A stretch of 64,000 nt of DNA from Mesobacillus maritimus (GCF_019749255.1 NZ_JACWFH010000005.1:1-64000); one strand, 5' to 3'. Positions 36,464 through 45,782 are shown, counted from the stretch's first letter. Translations and numbers: made by a program. The notes: generated by a model not told the origin, from the letters alone.

Positions 36464-36556
36464 TTATAAGCGGATCTGGTTTTGAATAGATTGTGATTCA
36501 TTAGCTAATACATGTAAAATGGTTACTAAATCAGCTTTTTCTTCATCGGTTAACAA
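36464..36556 (-). CDS. Possible small ORF (30 residues)
   Basis: A TTG start with AGGAG spaced 7 bases gives MLTDEEKADLVTILHVLANE and ten more residues. The composition is protein-like (an amphipathic helix), and the frame stays open upstream to about 36616 in the same phase. It could be a real short peptide or the tail of a decayed gene. No homologue is recognised. Confidence 0.3.
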   Translation of the reverse strand: MLTDEEKADLVTILHVLANESQSIQNQIRL

Positions 36557-36814
36557 TAGTAGTCTCCTAAACTGTTTGATGCAAAAGCTTGTGTTTGGAT
36601 GAACGTCTCCATATAGTATTTGCTAAATCCCGCTCGATTTGATCTTACCTTAATGGGTGCTAAAGACAGTTACAAATAACAAAGGTAGGATTTATGGCTA
36701 TAATTAGGAACAGTGTAAAGTTTTTTTCATTGGGCACTGAATGATATGCTCAAGAAACGAAAGTATCATTTGGGGGATTTTATAAAAAGGATAGATATGG
36801 TGAGGTGTGGCTTG

Positions 36815-37555
36815 ATGACCAAGGTAACGATTTACAATGACCAATATCGTATTTTTGAAATGTTCTCCATTAGTCATTTTATTGTCCTTCTCCTCTTTCT
36901 TTTTGGCACCTTTGTCCTTTTTTTCTATCGTCATAATCTAAACCAACTGAAATGGAGACCCATAGAAATTGGGATTGCTTTATCATTGCTGTTTTTTGAA
37001 CTCACCTTTCATGTCTGGTTACTTGCCTCATCCTATTGGAATGCAAGTGACTCTATCCCCATAGAGCTATGTAGTATTAGTTTATTTTTGACCATAATTT
37101 TACTGTTAACAGGCAAGAAAATTGTCTATGAATGGTTATTATTTACCGCTTTATTAGGAGCGACTCAGGCTTTAATCACACCTGTCTTAGTTTATGATTT
37201 TCCTCATATTCGTTTCTTTTACTTTTTCTATACTCATATCATGATGATTTGGGTTGCGTTGTATTTTACTTGGGTGAAAGGCTATCGCCCAACGCTTCGC
37301 TCAGTGGGGAAGGTTTTCGTTTTTCTTAATGTTGTACTTCCAATAGTTATGGTTGTAAATAAACTTGTGGATGGCAATTATATGTTCTTAAGTCACAAAC
37401 CAAGGACCCCTAGTTTACTCGATTATCTCGGGCCCCATCCTTGGTATATCCTTTCTTTAGAAGGACTACTACTACTTTTAAGTCTAGTTGTCTGGTTCTT
37501 TTTTAGAGAAAAAGGCAACAAAGGTAATGATCATAAAATTCATGACAAAAGCTAA
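36815..37555 (+). CDS. TIGR02206/YwaF-type integral membrane protein
   Basis: 246 residues with six to seven hydrophobic helices. It begins FEMFSISHFIVLLLFLFGTF and contains LPIVMVVNKLVDGNYMFLSH and PHPWYILSLEGLLLLLSLVV, typical of the YwaF family of membrane proteins, whose function is unknown. The ATG at 36815 has GGTGAGGTG upstream; an in-frame ATG at 36797 preceded by AAAAGG is an alternative, and the frame is open from 36746. Confidence 0.75.
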   Translation: MTKVTIYNDQYRIFEMFSISHFIVLLLFLFGTFVLFFYRHNLNQLKWRPIEIGIALSLLFFELTFHVWLLASSYWNASDSIPIELCSISLFLTIILLLTGKKIVYEWLLFTALLGATQALITPVLVYDFPHIRFFYFFYTHIMMIWVALYFTWVKGYRPTLRSVGKVFVFLNVVLPIVMVVNKLVDGNYMFLSHKPRTPSLLDYLGPHPWYILSLEGLLLLLSLVVWFFFREKGNKGNDHKIHDKS

Positions 37556-37582
37556 CTCTTTTACTTATGGGTTAGCTTTTTT
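37547..37582 (+). terminator. Terminator of the YwaF-like gene
   Basis: AAAAGCTAAC/GTTAGCTTTT overlaps the stop codon and is followed by T residues. Confidence 0.85.
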
Positions 37583-37610
37583 GCTTCCAAAATTTCTTTT
37601 TAGATAAAGA

Positions 37611-37636
37611 AAAAAGCACTGACTGTTCAGCACTTT
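37611..37636 (-). terminator. Terminator of the 115-residue hypothetical gene
   Basis: On the minus strand AAAGTGCTGA pairs with TCAGTGCTTT (two G-U pairs), followed by TTTC. Confidence 0.7.
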
Positions 37637-37646
37637 AAAAAGTAAT

Positions 37647-37994
37647 CTATTCTGGAAATAAACGACAATCATGTTCCAACGTATATATTCTTGCCGAAAA
37701 GAAAAATAAGTCATTGTAATTGTTACCAATATATTCGCTAATATGATGAAAGGCGGTTTTAAATCTTTCAATAAGTAGCCGTGAAGCTCGCTCATCCCAC
37801 ATGTAGGCGTTCACTCGGAGCAACTCTTCAGCTATTGTCTCCACTCTAAACTCCTCGACAATTAATTTTAACCGTAATAATTTCTCAGGGTGAGAGAGAG
37901 CGCCAAATGGGTGATTTTTTGCGTTTAATACAAGGTCGACAAATTCCTTCATATTCGTGGCTAACAAGATGGCTTTTTGTTGCTCTAATTCCAT
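37647..37994 (-). CDS. Hypothetical protein
   Basis: 115 residues, predicted mostly helical and soluble (AILLATNMKEFVDLVLNAKN, LLIERFKTAFHHISEYIGNN). I do not recognise the family. The ATG start lacks a strong ribosome binding site. It has its own terminator and is followed upstream by another unknown gene on the same strand, with a separate terminator between them. Confidence 0.6.
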   Translation of the reverse strand: MELEQQKAILLATNMKEFVDLVLNAKNHPFGALSHPEKLLRLKLIVEEFRVETIAEELLRVNAYMWDERASRLLIERFKTAFHHISEYIGNNYNDLFFFSARIYTLEHDCRLFPE

Positions 37995-38063
37995 GTATTC
38001 ACAACCTTTATCAAAAATATGACGTTAGTAAAATTTATGTAAACCGAGTAGTAGTTATTTCGT

Positions 38064-38091
38064 AAAAAAAAGAAACCGCCAATACCGGCAG
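38064..38091 (-). terminator. Probable terminator of the 161-residue hypothetical gene
   Basis: On the minus strand a short stem CTGCC/GGCGG is followed by TTTCTTTTTTTT. Confidence 0.55.
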
Positions 38092-38104
38092 CCCTCACAC
38101 AATC

Positions 38105-38590
38105 CTAACTGTTCTCTGTCACAAGATTATAAGCATATTCCTTAAAAGAAAAGGAAAAAAGCTTTCGTTCTACACGTCCCTTTTCACTCGTAAATTTATA
38201 CCAAGATTGACCGATATAAAAAGGATTTGAAATCATTTTATCTATAATTGATGAAATTTCAAATTCAGCCTGTTTGGGCTCGATTTTATCCTTAATGGAT
38301 AGTGCTAGGACAAAATAGAGTTTATCCTTTTCTAGTTCGAGTAGTTTTAGATGATAGACTCCATGATTTCTATGATTAAAGGAGTCTAAAACATGCTCGA
38401 TGCTTTTTTGAACTTCGATGTCATGTTTACTAGCTTCTGCCCAACTGGAAATAACAGGATCAAAAATGGACAATGTTAGGATAAAATGAGAGGCAAATTC
38501 GTTAGGGTCAAAGCCTTTTTCACTAAACTTTTCTTCTCCCTTGGGGATGACAATAAATTTTTTGTAGTCAGCAAAAAAGCAATTGCTCAT
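38105..38590 (-). CDS. Hypothetical protein
   Basis: 161 residues, soluble, with alternating beta and helical segments (FILTLSIFDPVISSWAEASK, LYFVLALSIKDKIEPKQAEF). I do not recognise a family. GGTAGGTAT lies upstream of the ATG. The codon use looks like that of its neighbours. Nothing nearby suggests a role. Confidence 0.6.
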   Translation of the reverse strand: MSNCFFADYKKFIVIPKGEEKFSEKGFDPNEFASHFILTLSIFDPVISSWAEASKHDIEVQKSIEHVLDSFNHRNHGVYHLKLLELEKDKLYFVLALSIKDKIEPKQAEFEISSIIDKMISNPFYIGQSWYKFTSEKGRVERKLFSFSFKEYAYNLVTENS

Positions 38591-38890
38591 TTTCGATACC
38601 TACCTTCTGCCTGGAGTTGAAAATATACGTCAAATTTCGATTAATAATTTATTCCACGCGCCCCCCCTAAAACCCTGTTATTTTTTCAAATTTCTCCAAT
38701 TTGTTCATTTTTTTTGGTTTTTTTCTAACATTTTGTCGTCTTTGAAGAGCAAAATCCATAATGCTGAGCTCACTGAGAGCAGCAAACATTTACTAACAAG
38801 AAATGCGCTTTCAACCGGTTTGATAACCTATAAACTAGCAGTTCTTTAACCTATGCCCACACTCTTTACCAAGACAGCCTTTTATTAGAT
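38591..38890. other. Intergenic region with no recognised gene
   Basis: AT-rich, with a run of seven C at 38663-38669 and long T tracts. It probably holds the promoter of the 161-residue gene. A weak cre-like sequence occurs at 38800-38813 but deviates from the consensus. Confidence 0.4.
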
Positions 38891-38923
38891 AAAAATAGAA
38901 CTAGGGTTCTAATCCCTAGTTCT
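38891..38923 (-). terminator. Terminator of the metallophosphoesterase gene
   Basis: AGAACTAGGG/CCCTAGTTCT overlaps the stop codon; on the minus strand it is followed by ATTTTTAT. Confidence 0.85.
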
Positions 38924-40013
38924 TAGTTGATTCAAATATGAGGTTTATGACCATGACTTCAGCTTGACTTCCGATTCTAAGTGGTGGACCCCATGTACCA
39001 AATCCTGACGAAACAAGCGAGTGAAGGCTTCCTTTTTGTAAGTATCCCCAATCATTTTCAAAGATTCGTCTGGTTATAAGATGCGCAGGAGCCATCTGCC
39101 CCCGATGAGTATGACCAGATAAAAGCAGATCGACTCCATTTTCTTCAGCAATATCAAGATCCTTTGGCTGGTGATCCATCATGATAATGGGTTTTGAATG
39201 GTCCAAATCCCTTACTATCTCCCTTACCTCTTTTCGTTTCTCGTCTGTTAGGTCATTCCTCCCCACAAGATAGAAATCGCCATGAATGAGTAAAGATTCA
39301 TCCATGATCATGGTGATTCCTGCCTTTTCAACCTCTTCAATCAATACCTCAAGATCGTCTCCGTAATAATCATGATTCCCCGAAACAGCATATACCCCCA
39401 ATGGAGCTTTTAACTTCGCCATGGTTTTTCCCATATCGTTTTCTATGTAAGGCTCAATATAATCATCGATAAGATCACCTGGAATTAAGATCATATCAGG
39501 TTGTATTTCATTTGCGATATCAACTAATCTTTGAAGATGTTTTTCCCCTACTATTTGTCCAAGATGGAGGTCAGATGCCATCATGATTTTGACAGCGTCA
39601 GCGTCTGTGTTTTTATTAATCTTTATATCGTACGTTCTAACAACTGGTGTCCAAGCATTATACAGGCCAAAACCTAATAGAAAGAGAAACGCCCCTATGA
39701 TTGTAAGACCAATCCATAAAACGCCTCTTCTTTTTAAGATATAAACGAGGATATTTGCCAAAGGCAAAAGAATAAGGCTATAACCTATTACAACAATCCA
39801 AAGATAGCCCATTATTTTTATCGGAAGAAACAAACTAAATTGACCAATAAACATGGAAAGCGAAAGAAATGCGATGACCCCAATATATACCCATTTATTC
39901 ATTCGCAGGCGTGTCGCTTTCAGCCACACCCATCCGTTAAAACCAACATAATAACATATGGCGGTATAAATAAGGATAAAAAGGATAATGGCAAATACAA
40001 CTAAAAATGACAT
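38916..40013 (-). CDS. Membrane-anchored metallophosphoesterase (YkoQ-like)
   Basis: 365 residues. Four to five membrane helices occupy residues 1-125. The calcineurin-like phosphoesterase domain follows, with all metal-binding blocks: MASDLHLGQ (about 146-154), LIPGDLIDD, VSGNHDYYG and LSGHTHRGQM. In Bacillus such proteins resemble YkoQ; the substrate is unknown, with lipid or nucleotide phosphates possible. The ATG has AAGGTAAT upstream. The gene is divergent from the HAAS-domain gene. Confidence 0.87.
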   Translation of the reverse strand: MSFLVVFAIILFILIYTAICYYVGFNGWVWLKATRLRMNKWVYIGVIAFLSLSMFIGQFSLFLPIKIMGYLWIVVIGYSLILLPLANILVYILKRRGVLWIGLTIIGAFLFLLGFGLYNAWTPVVRTYDIKINKNTDADAVKIMMASDLHLGQIVGEKHLQRLVDIANEIQPDMILIPGDLIDDYIEPYIENDMGKTMAKLKAPLGVYAVSGNHDYYGDDLEVLIEEVEKAGITMIMDESLLIHGDFYLVGRNDLTDEKRKEVREIVRDLDHSKPIIMMDHQPKDLDIAEENGVDLLLSGHTHRGQMAPAHLITRRIFENDWGYLQKGSLHSLVSSGFGTWGPPLRIGSQAEVMVINLIFESTKN

Positions 40014-40159
40014 AGGTGATTACCTTTCTTTAGTACTATTTGATAATGATTATATCCTTTTTCCTAAGCTTGAGGAACTATTTAGGCTTCAAAACCTACC
40101 TTGTCTTACAATGCACATCGTATTACAATGTATATAAAGCTAGATTTGGAGGAAATGTC

Positions 40160-40804
40160 ATGAGGGAAATTGAAATGTATGTGGAAAAAATCACCTTAGG
40201 TTTACCCCTATCTAACAATGAAAAAGAGGATATAAAAGAAGAAATAATCTCCCATCTTGAGGAACATATTAATGAACTGCTTTCCTATGGTTGGGAAGAA
40301 GAAAAAGCGATTGATCTTGCAATTCAATCCTTCGGCGATGCAAACAAAATTCATAAAGAAATGAAGAAGGCTATTTTCCCATTTTATAAAATCGTAAGGG
40401 CTCTTTTCGGTGCTTTATTCATGACAATTGGCATGTGCTACATATCCTATGCCGGGATGGAGTTTTACAATCCCCAGTTTGACAATATCCAATCTCTTGA
40501 GTATTACTTGATGGTTTTTCTTTTATTTACGTTTTTCGTCGCTGTTGGTGAGTTATTGTTTGAAGGAATTATTCAGGAATCTAGATTAAATTGGTTGGCT
40601 AACCCTTGGGTCTTTTGTTTAATTCCCCTCATTATCGCAACATTTGTTTCTCTCCACAATTGGACTCAAAGACCAGAACATTATCATAACGGTTTATGGC
40701 TAGACCTATTTAGCGTACATATTGGAATTTTTCTTTATCTGTTATCCCGTGAATTGTTTACCTATCTCTTAGTACCACGAGTAGTTAAACACATGAACCT
40801 GTAA
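40160..40804 (+). CDS. HAAS/permease-prefix-domain membrane protein
   Basis: 214 residues. Residues 1-75 form a helical HAAS or permease prefix domain (MREIEMYVEKITLGLPLSNN, then ISHLEEHINELLSYGWEEEK). About four membrane helices follow. Such domains accompany PadR regulators or anti-sigma-like partners, but none is adjacent here. Start chosen at the ATG with GGAGGAAA upstream; the frame is open from 40040. Confidence 0.75.
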   Translation: MREIEMYVEKITLGLPLSNNEKEDIKEEIISHLEEHINELLSYGWEEEKAIDLAIQSFGDANKIHKEMKKAIFPFYKIVRALFGALFMTIGMCYISYAGMEFYNPQFDNIQSLEYYLMVFLLFTFFVAVGELLFEGIIQESRLNWLANPWVFCLIPLIIATFVSLHNWTQRPEHYHNGLWLDLFSVHIGIFLYLLSRELFTYLLVPRVVKHMNL

Positions 40805-40844
40805 ACTAACTGGTTTGATTCCAACTCTAATATTTGTCAAAATG

Positions 40845-40875
40845 AAAATGCTACTCTTTATTGAGTAGCATTTTG
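40845..40875. terminator. Bidirectional terminator
   Basis: AAAATGCTACTC/GAGTAGCATTTT, a perfect 12-bp stem shared by the HAAS gene and the convergent VCBS-like gene. Confidence 0.88.
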
Positions 40876-41691
40876 TGGAGATGTTTTAGCTTCAAGCCTT
40901 CTCCGTAGTTCGTTAAATTCTTTTTTGCCATGGATAAAGGTCAATCCCTTTTGGATTGACTCTGTGACCTCCACCATTAGGTTTGCCTTTAACTGTGCGT
41001 CAGCTAATGCATACCAATAAAACCAGGCATCCATTTCTTTAATTTTCGCTTCATAATAACTCATTACTTGAGGGTAATACTGACGATAAAGGTCTTCGTC
41101 ACTCACCAAACCTTTACTTGCCCATGTTAAGACATCGACAAGAAAGGCATCACAGCAATATCGCTCCCATAAAGCTAAACTAGTTTGATTCTCCCCTTTT
41201 AACAGTTCCATTCTATGAAAGAAACGTGGTTCTATTATCCTTTTTAAAGTGTTTTCTTCCCAACGATAGATTTCCAGCTTATTTCCGGCAGAAGCTCCAA
41301 TTCCCCATGCTATAACAAACTCTCCTACACCATCCCCCGTGATGTCTTCAAAGCCTGCATATTCAATATCAAAGCCTTCACTTGTAGTTTCCCAAATTTT
41401 TTTCCACTGGTTTCCTTCTTTTTTTAGGAGTAATGCATGCAACTTCCCCAGCCCGTTCTCCAATCGATAGGTGACCATCATTTCCTGTTGACCATCTTGA
41501 TCAAAATCAAACACCTGAATTGAACTTACTGAATCCGGTGTATTTGGTATTATGAATTCAGCTTCGGTTGGCAATAATTCCTTTACTGTTTCATACAAGG
41601 GCTGAAGTTCCGTTTTGGCAGCAACGGTTGTTCCAAGAGGCTGTAGAAAAACGAGAAGAAAAATGATAAATACCCATACTTTCTTTTTCAA
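40858..41691 (-). CDS. Secreted FG-GAP/VCBS-repeat-like protein
   Basis: 277 residues. The signal peptide ends near VAA-K at residue 25. The mature part contains Asp-rich turns typical of FG-GAP/VCBS repeats (VFDFDQDGQQEMMVTYRL and FEDITGDGVGEFVIAWGIG), which usually bind Ca2+ in a beta-propeller blade. The C-terminal 100 residues are helical. Function is unknown; an extracellular or cell-wall location is likely. AAGGAG lies before the ATG. Confidence 0.75.
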   Translation of the reverse strand: MKKKVWVFIIFLLVFLQPLGTTVAAKTELQPLYETVKELLPTEAEFIIPNTPDSVSSIQVFDFDQDGQQEMMVTYRLENGLGKLHALLLKKEGNQWKKIWETTSEGFDIEYAGFEDITGDGVGEFVIAWGIGASAGNKLEIYRWEENTLKRIIEPRFFHRMELLKGENQTSLALWERYCCDAFLVDVLTWASKGLVSDEDLYRQYYPQVMSYYEAKIKEMDAWFYWYALADAQLKANLMVEVTESIQKGLTFIHGKKEFNELRRRLEAKTSPQNATQ

Positions 41692-42005
41692 AATTGCTAA
41701 CTCCTTTTTACAGAAGACTACTTCGCCTTATATTGCCCCGTCAAATAAGGTTTTATTTAATAAATATGCTATTTTTTTCCTCCATATTAGAAAGAGCGCA
41801 ACATATTGCTTTGTCTTCTTAGCTTTTTAATTATGAGAGAAAAGAGTTTGCAAATGACTATTATGAACAACATCGTTTATCTTGCGTATAATCGGTTTTG
41901 ATTTTAACAACATTTCTTCGAAACAGCCTTTTATAAAGAACTCAAGCGAATTCTACACATGAAAAAAAAACTGCTGACTCATACTACAATAGAGGTGAAT
42001 CCATT

Positions 42006-42899
42006 TTGAAATATCTTTGTATACTTGGACTTATTTTTTTTACCCTACCCATTCAGGCTAACGCTTCTGATTCCCTGTTGATTCTTCATGAACAGGAGCC
42101 TTTTGTCAGAATAAACAAAGCCGACTTTTCTATGCCGATTATAGGATACCCATTTATCGATACCGATGAGTTTATCCACTTAACAGAGGAGTTGGATAAG
42201 CATGTTCGTCAACCTGCCGTTGATGCGAAAATCGATGATACTGGAAAAATCATTCCTGAAAGTGCTGGTGTCGAATTAAATAAGGATCGGTTTGAAGAGG
42301 AGTTTTATTCCTTTTTCCACAAAGGAAATCTATCGACCATTCATCTCCCGGTTCGAAGAATCTATCCTCGTGTTGACAGTGAATTACTTGCGAATATCCG
42401 AACAAAGCTTATTGGTCATTATGTCACCTATTTTAATAGTAGGAATAAACAACGGTCTCATAACATAAGCCTTGCTGCCGAGGCCATTAATAATCATGTT
42501 GTTTTCCCGGGTGAAACCTTTTCATTCAATCAAACAGTAGGAATGCGCACAAAAGAAAAAGGGTATTTGCCTGCGCCTATTATTGTTAGAGGTGAACTTT
42601 CTGAAGGCATCGGGGGCGGAATTTGCCAAGTTTCCTCTACCCTTTTTAATGCAGTGGACCGTTCAGGATTACAAATTGTTAAACGGTATTCCCACAGTAA
42701 GCGTGTTCCCTATGTCCCACCCGGTAGGGATGCTACGGTTAGTTGGTATGGGCCAGATTTTTCATTTAAAAACATCTATAACCAACCTATTCTAATAAGA
42801 ACACAAGCAAAGTCCGGGATGATGGCAGTCATGATGTTTTCCTCCGATGACATTAATGTCCAACCACGACAAATCCCAAGTATGGGCGACTTTAGATAA
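42006..42899 (+). CDS. VanW family protein, secreted
   Basis: 297 residues. Signal peptide residues 1-20 (ILGLIFFTLPIQANA). The VanW domain at about 145-265 contains HNISLAAEAINNHVVFPGET, then FSFNQTVG and GGGICQVSSTLFNAVDRSGL. Bacillus YoaR is a relative. The biochemical role of VanW proteins is unclear; they occur with cell-wall functions. The start is TTG with GAGGTGAAT upstream. Confidence 0.85.
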   Translation: MKYLCILGLIFFTLPIQANASDSLLILHEQEPFVRINKADFSMPIIGYPFIDTDEFIHLTEELDKHVRQPAVDAKIDDTGKIIPESAGVELNKDRFEEEFYSFFHKGNLSTIHLPVRRIYPRVDSELLANIRTKLIGHYVTYFNSRNKQRSHNISLAAEAINNHVVFPGETFSFNQTVGMRTKEKGYLPAPIIVRGELSEGIGGGICQVSSTLFNAVDRSGLQIVKRYSHSKRVPYVPPGRDATVSWYGPDFSFKNIYNQPILIRTQAKSGMMAVMMFSSDDINVQPRQIPSMGDFR

Positions 42900-42927
42900 C
42901 TCATTTTTATTACACTAAGGACAACAA

Positions 42928-42958
42928 AAAAGATCAAACCTGTGTAGGTTTGATCTTT
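42928..42958. terminator. Bidirectional terminator between the VanW and NhaC-type genes
   Basis: AAAGATCAAACCT/AGGTTTGATCTTT with a 4-base loop and A/T flanks on both sides. Confidence 0.9.
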
Positions 42959-42973
42959 CCATTTAAACCAATA

Positions 42974-44560
42974 TTATTGTGTGACATTTTCATCAAGTGA
43001 ACGAACTTCCTTTGGAGACTTTCCAGTAAAGAACCAAGTAGCCACTAAGAGGATAATAACTACAACTAGGGCAATTATTGTGTTACCGGTAATTCCAATA
43101 ATAATAAACCCGACAGATGCAATACCTGCACTAAGTAAGGCATATGGTAGCTGCGTCATAACGTGATCAATATGATTCGATCCAGCACCGGTTGATGAAA
43201 GAATGGTTGTATCTGATATTGGTGAACAATGGTCCCCAAACACAGCTCCACTTAGGACAGCAGCCATAGCTGGTAGAATAAGCGAGATATCCGAAACAGC
43301 TGCAATTTCACCTGCTATTGGGAGCAGAATACCAAATGAGCCCCAAGATGTTCCTGTTGCAAAAGCCATAAATCCAGCTAGAATGAACAAAATGACCGGT
43401 AAATAAGAGATATTTAAGTTTGCATTTTGGACGACTCCTGCTAAGTAGGTACCTGTTTCAAGTCTTCCGATTAAATCCCCAATAGTCCAAGCAAATAGTA
43501 AGATGTAAACTGCCGGAAGCATAGACTTTAGCCCAGCTACAACTCCACTGCCCAAGACCTTCGCTTCGACACCACGTAATACCAGAGCCTGTCGTGCAAA
43601 CATCAGCATGGTAACCACAAAACCAGAAAGTCCACCCAGAATCAATGATAATGTGACATCTGTATTTTCAAAGATTTTTAAGATGGTCGTGTCGCCTTCA
43701 GTAGCTTGTGCACCTGTCCATACCATTGCACCAACTGTTCCAATAAAAAGAGCTAGGATCGGCCAAATCAAATCACCTATTGTTCCTGTCCGACTTGTAG
43801 GCAAATCTTCTTTTAACTCACCAGGCACTGGCTTACTAGGGTCAAAAACTTGACCTTCATTGATTGCTCGATTTTCATGAATTTTCATTGATCCTAAATT
43901 CACATTTTTCAGCACAGCAATAAACACTAACCCAAGTGCCGCCCAAACATAAAAGTTCATCGGAACCATCTGCATAAATGCCGAGAATGCACTGTATTCC
44001 GTTACGCCATGGGAAGTAAGAATTGTACCAATTAAGACAATAATAGTCGCTCCCCAGCTTGATACAGGTGACACTACACATATTGGTGCAGAAGTTGAGT
44101 CGATTATATAAGCTAGTTTTGCTCTTGATACCCTTTGTCGATCAGTGATTGGCCGTGTTACTTGCCCAACAGCTAAAGCATTAAAATAATCATCAATAAA
44201 AATAATAATCCCAAGGATAACCCCAATTAATTGAGCACCAGCACGAGTTTTCACTCGCTTCATCGCCCAATCACCAAAAGCCTTACTTCCACCTGAAATA
44301 GATATAAATGCAGTGATAATTCCTAGCAATAGCAAGAATAAAATGATATAGACGCTAGAGGTATTAAGTGCTCCTTCTGAGATGAAGATCCCCTTCACCG
44401 CATCCCAAATGATTGCTAAGGTCTTACCAATATTGAAGTCTGCCAGCAAAATAGCTGCTGCAACAATTCCGAAACCTAAGGATAAAAGTACTCGCCTTGT
44501 GATTACCACCATTAAGATTGCCAACAGTGGTGGCAGTACAGAAAAAAATGTGTTCTCCAT
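42974..44560 (-). CDS. NhaC-family transporter under lysine riboswitch control (probable lysine transporter)
   Basis: 528 residues with about 13 membrane helices, COG1757 NhaC-like (IIFIDDYFNALAVGQVTRPI, FGDHCSPISDTTILSSTGAG). By family alone this would be called a Na+/H+ antiporter. However, its leader is a lysine (L-box) riboswitch with a terminator, and comparative genomics has assigned riboswitch-linked NhaC-type proteins (LysW) as lysine transporters. Lysine uptake is therefore the better prediction. AGGAGGAGG precedes the ATG at about 9 bases. It would be produced when lysine is scarce. Confidence 0.8.
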   Translation of the reverse strand: MENTFFSVLPPLLAILMVVITRRVLLSLGFGIVAAAILLADFNIGKTLAIIWDAVKGIFISEGALNTSSVYIILFLLLLGIITAFISISGGSKAFGDWAMKRVKTRAGAQLIGVILGIIIFIDDYFNALAVGQVTRPITDRQRVSRAKLAYIIDSTSAPICVVSPVSSWGATIIVLIGTILTSHGVTEYSAFSAFMQMVPMNFYVWAALGLVFIAVLKNVNLGSMKIHENRAINEGQVFDPSKPVPGELKEDLPTSRTGTIGDLIWPILALFIGTVGAMVWTGAQATEGDTTILKIFENTDVTLSLILGGLSGFVVTMLMFARQALVLRGVEAKVLGSGVVAGLKSMLPAVYILLFAWTIGDLIGRLETGTYLAGVVQNANLNISYLPVILFILAGFMAFATGTSWGSFGILLPIAGEIAAVSDISLILPAMAAVLSGAVFGDHCSPISDTTILSSTGAGSNHIDHVMTQLPYALLSAGIASVGFIIIGITGNTIIALVVVIILLVATWFFTGKSPKEVRSLDENVTQ

Positions 44561-44646
44561 TCCTTTGTCCTCCTCCTATTTTTTGAAGGGGGGAACTTAC
44601 CATGAAAGAGAAAGAATAGATTTATCTATGATGCTCTCTTCAATAC

Positions 44647-44900
44647 AAAAAAGAGCAACGATAGAGAAAAATCTATCGTTGCTCTTTTATAAGCAACTAA
44701 TTTCTCCATCACGACCTGTAGCTCCTCATTATGGAGGTTTCCCACATAATGACAGTGTTACTCTTATTCAAAGTAACCCCAGCCAATCAACCTTTGACAA
44801 GTTAAATGACTTCGGCAGTATTTCCTTTCAACTGTGATCATTGTTGTCATCCTCACACAGTTTACTATTAAATCCCGCGCCTCTACCCCATCGGAATGAT
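44647..44900 (-). ncRNA. Lysine riboswitch (L-box) with terminator upstream of the NhaC-type gene
   Basis: Read on the minus strand, the leader contains in order the conserved L-box blocks GGGTAGAGGCGCGG, TGTGAGGATGA, GTTGAAAGGAAATACTGCCG, GATTGGCTGG, TTTGAATAAGAGTAACACTG and GGGAAACCTCC. This order is the same as in the B. subtilis lysC leader as I recall it. At 44647-44688 follows a 17-bp terminator hairpin (AAAAGAGCAACGATAGA with its complement) ending in T6. When lysine binds the aptamer (about 44715-44895) the terminator should form. Confidence 0.88.
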
Positions 44901-44908
44901 AAGGTTCA

Positions 44909-44936
44909 TATATAATTTTCTATACTAATATATCAA
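44909..44936 (-). promoter_or_regulatory. Promoter of the lysine riboswitch transcript
   Basis: Minus strand TTGATA (44931-44936), 16 bp, TATATA (44909-44914), just upstream of the aptamer. Confidence 0.55.
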
Positions 44937-44944
44937 TTCTACCT

Positions 44945-45709
44945 CTATTTGACAATATAAAAATCATTGGAATTTATATATATTAGTTTGTAAACGTCAT
45001 CAAGTTCCATTTCTTTTATTTGTGAAATTTCCCCGATTGTTGAATGTAGCATTCTTGGTCTCGTTTGCTTTCCTACAAATGGACCTTTAAACGACCATGG
45101 ACCATCTGTTTCAACCATCATTAAATCTAAAGGAAATCCTTGAACGATTTCTTGGATCTCCTCTTCATACAATAGATCTGGTGTAACAGAGATATGGTAC
45201 CTATTAGTCTTAAGTCTTTCGAGCAGCTTTTTTTCACCCTTAAACCAATGAAAGTGCGCATTCTTAACTGTATGTTTTTCAAGTAAATCACATACAATAT
45301 GGGCATCATCATAGACAGCATGTAAGACGACAGGCTTGTCTAATTGAACTGCTAATTTAATAAAGGATTCTAAGACTTCAATATATTGAGCATACGATTG
45401 TACCAGTTTATTTTTCTTCCTAAGATAATATGGCAATCCTATTTCACCGATTGCTACAGTTTCATCCTTCTTTGTATGTATCCATGAAAACAGTTGTGCA
45501 AGCTGATCATCTGAGGGAATCTCTTGTTCTGGATGCCACCCAAAAGCTGGACGGATTGATGGGTGAATTTTAGCTAAGGATAAGTTTCTTTTACAAGATT
45601 CCAAGTTCATGGACACGGAAACAAGCGCGTCAACTTCAGATACTATTTCACTAATTTCTCTATCCTTATATCTATCTAAATGAATATGGGTGTCGATAAT
45701 CTTTCGCAT
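44945..45709 (-). CDS. TatD-family metal-dependent hydrolase
   Basis: 254 residues. The metal-binding motifs DTHIHLD (6-12), AIGEIGLPYYL, VVLHAVYDD and MVETDGPWSF are arranged as in TatD-type deoxyribonucleases/amidohydrolases of the TIM-barrel fold. It is shorter than, and diverged from, canonical TatD, so the substrate is open. AGGAAAAAA lies before the ATG. It is divergent from the penicillin-binding protein gene and its 3' end abuts the riboswitch promoter. Confidence 0.85.
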   Translation of the reverse strand: MRKIIDTHIHLDRYKDREISEIVSEVDALVSVSMNLESCKRNLSLAKIHPSIRPAFGWHPEQEIPSDDQLAQLFSWIHTKKDETVAIGEIGLPYYLRKKNKLVQSYAQYIEVLESFIKLAVQLDKPVVLHAVYDDAHIVCDLLEKHTVKNAHFHWFKGEKKLLERLKTNRYHISVTPDLLYEEEIQEIVQGFPLDLMMVETDGPWSFKGPFVGKQTRPRMLHSTIGEISQIKEMELDDVYKLIYINSNDFYIVK

Positions 45710-45782
45710 ATTTTTTCCTCCAATCGTATAACCGAACGTTCATATGTTACATATTTTTCTCCTATCAAAAAGGAAGTGTATT

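Noticed and set aside
36490-36650. Short ATG-started frame reading METFIQTQ on the minus strand
   Set aside because: It ends after about 18 codons, overlaps the better-supported TTG frame and has no ribosome binding site.
38800-38813. cre (CcpA) site
   Set aside because: Several conserved positions deviate from the cre consensus and the site is not well placed relative to a promoter.
44382-44837. 151-residue frame across the nhaC start and the riboswitch
   Set aside because: It runs antisense through the conserved L-box and its terminator and has a composition unlike protein.
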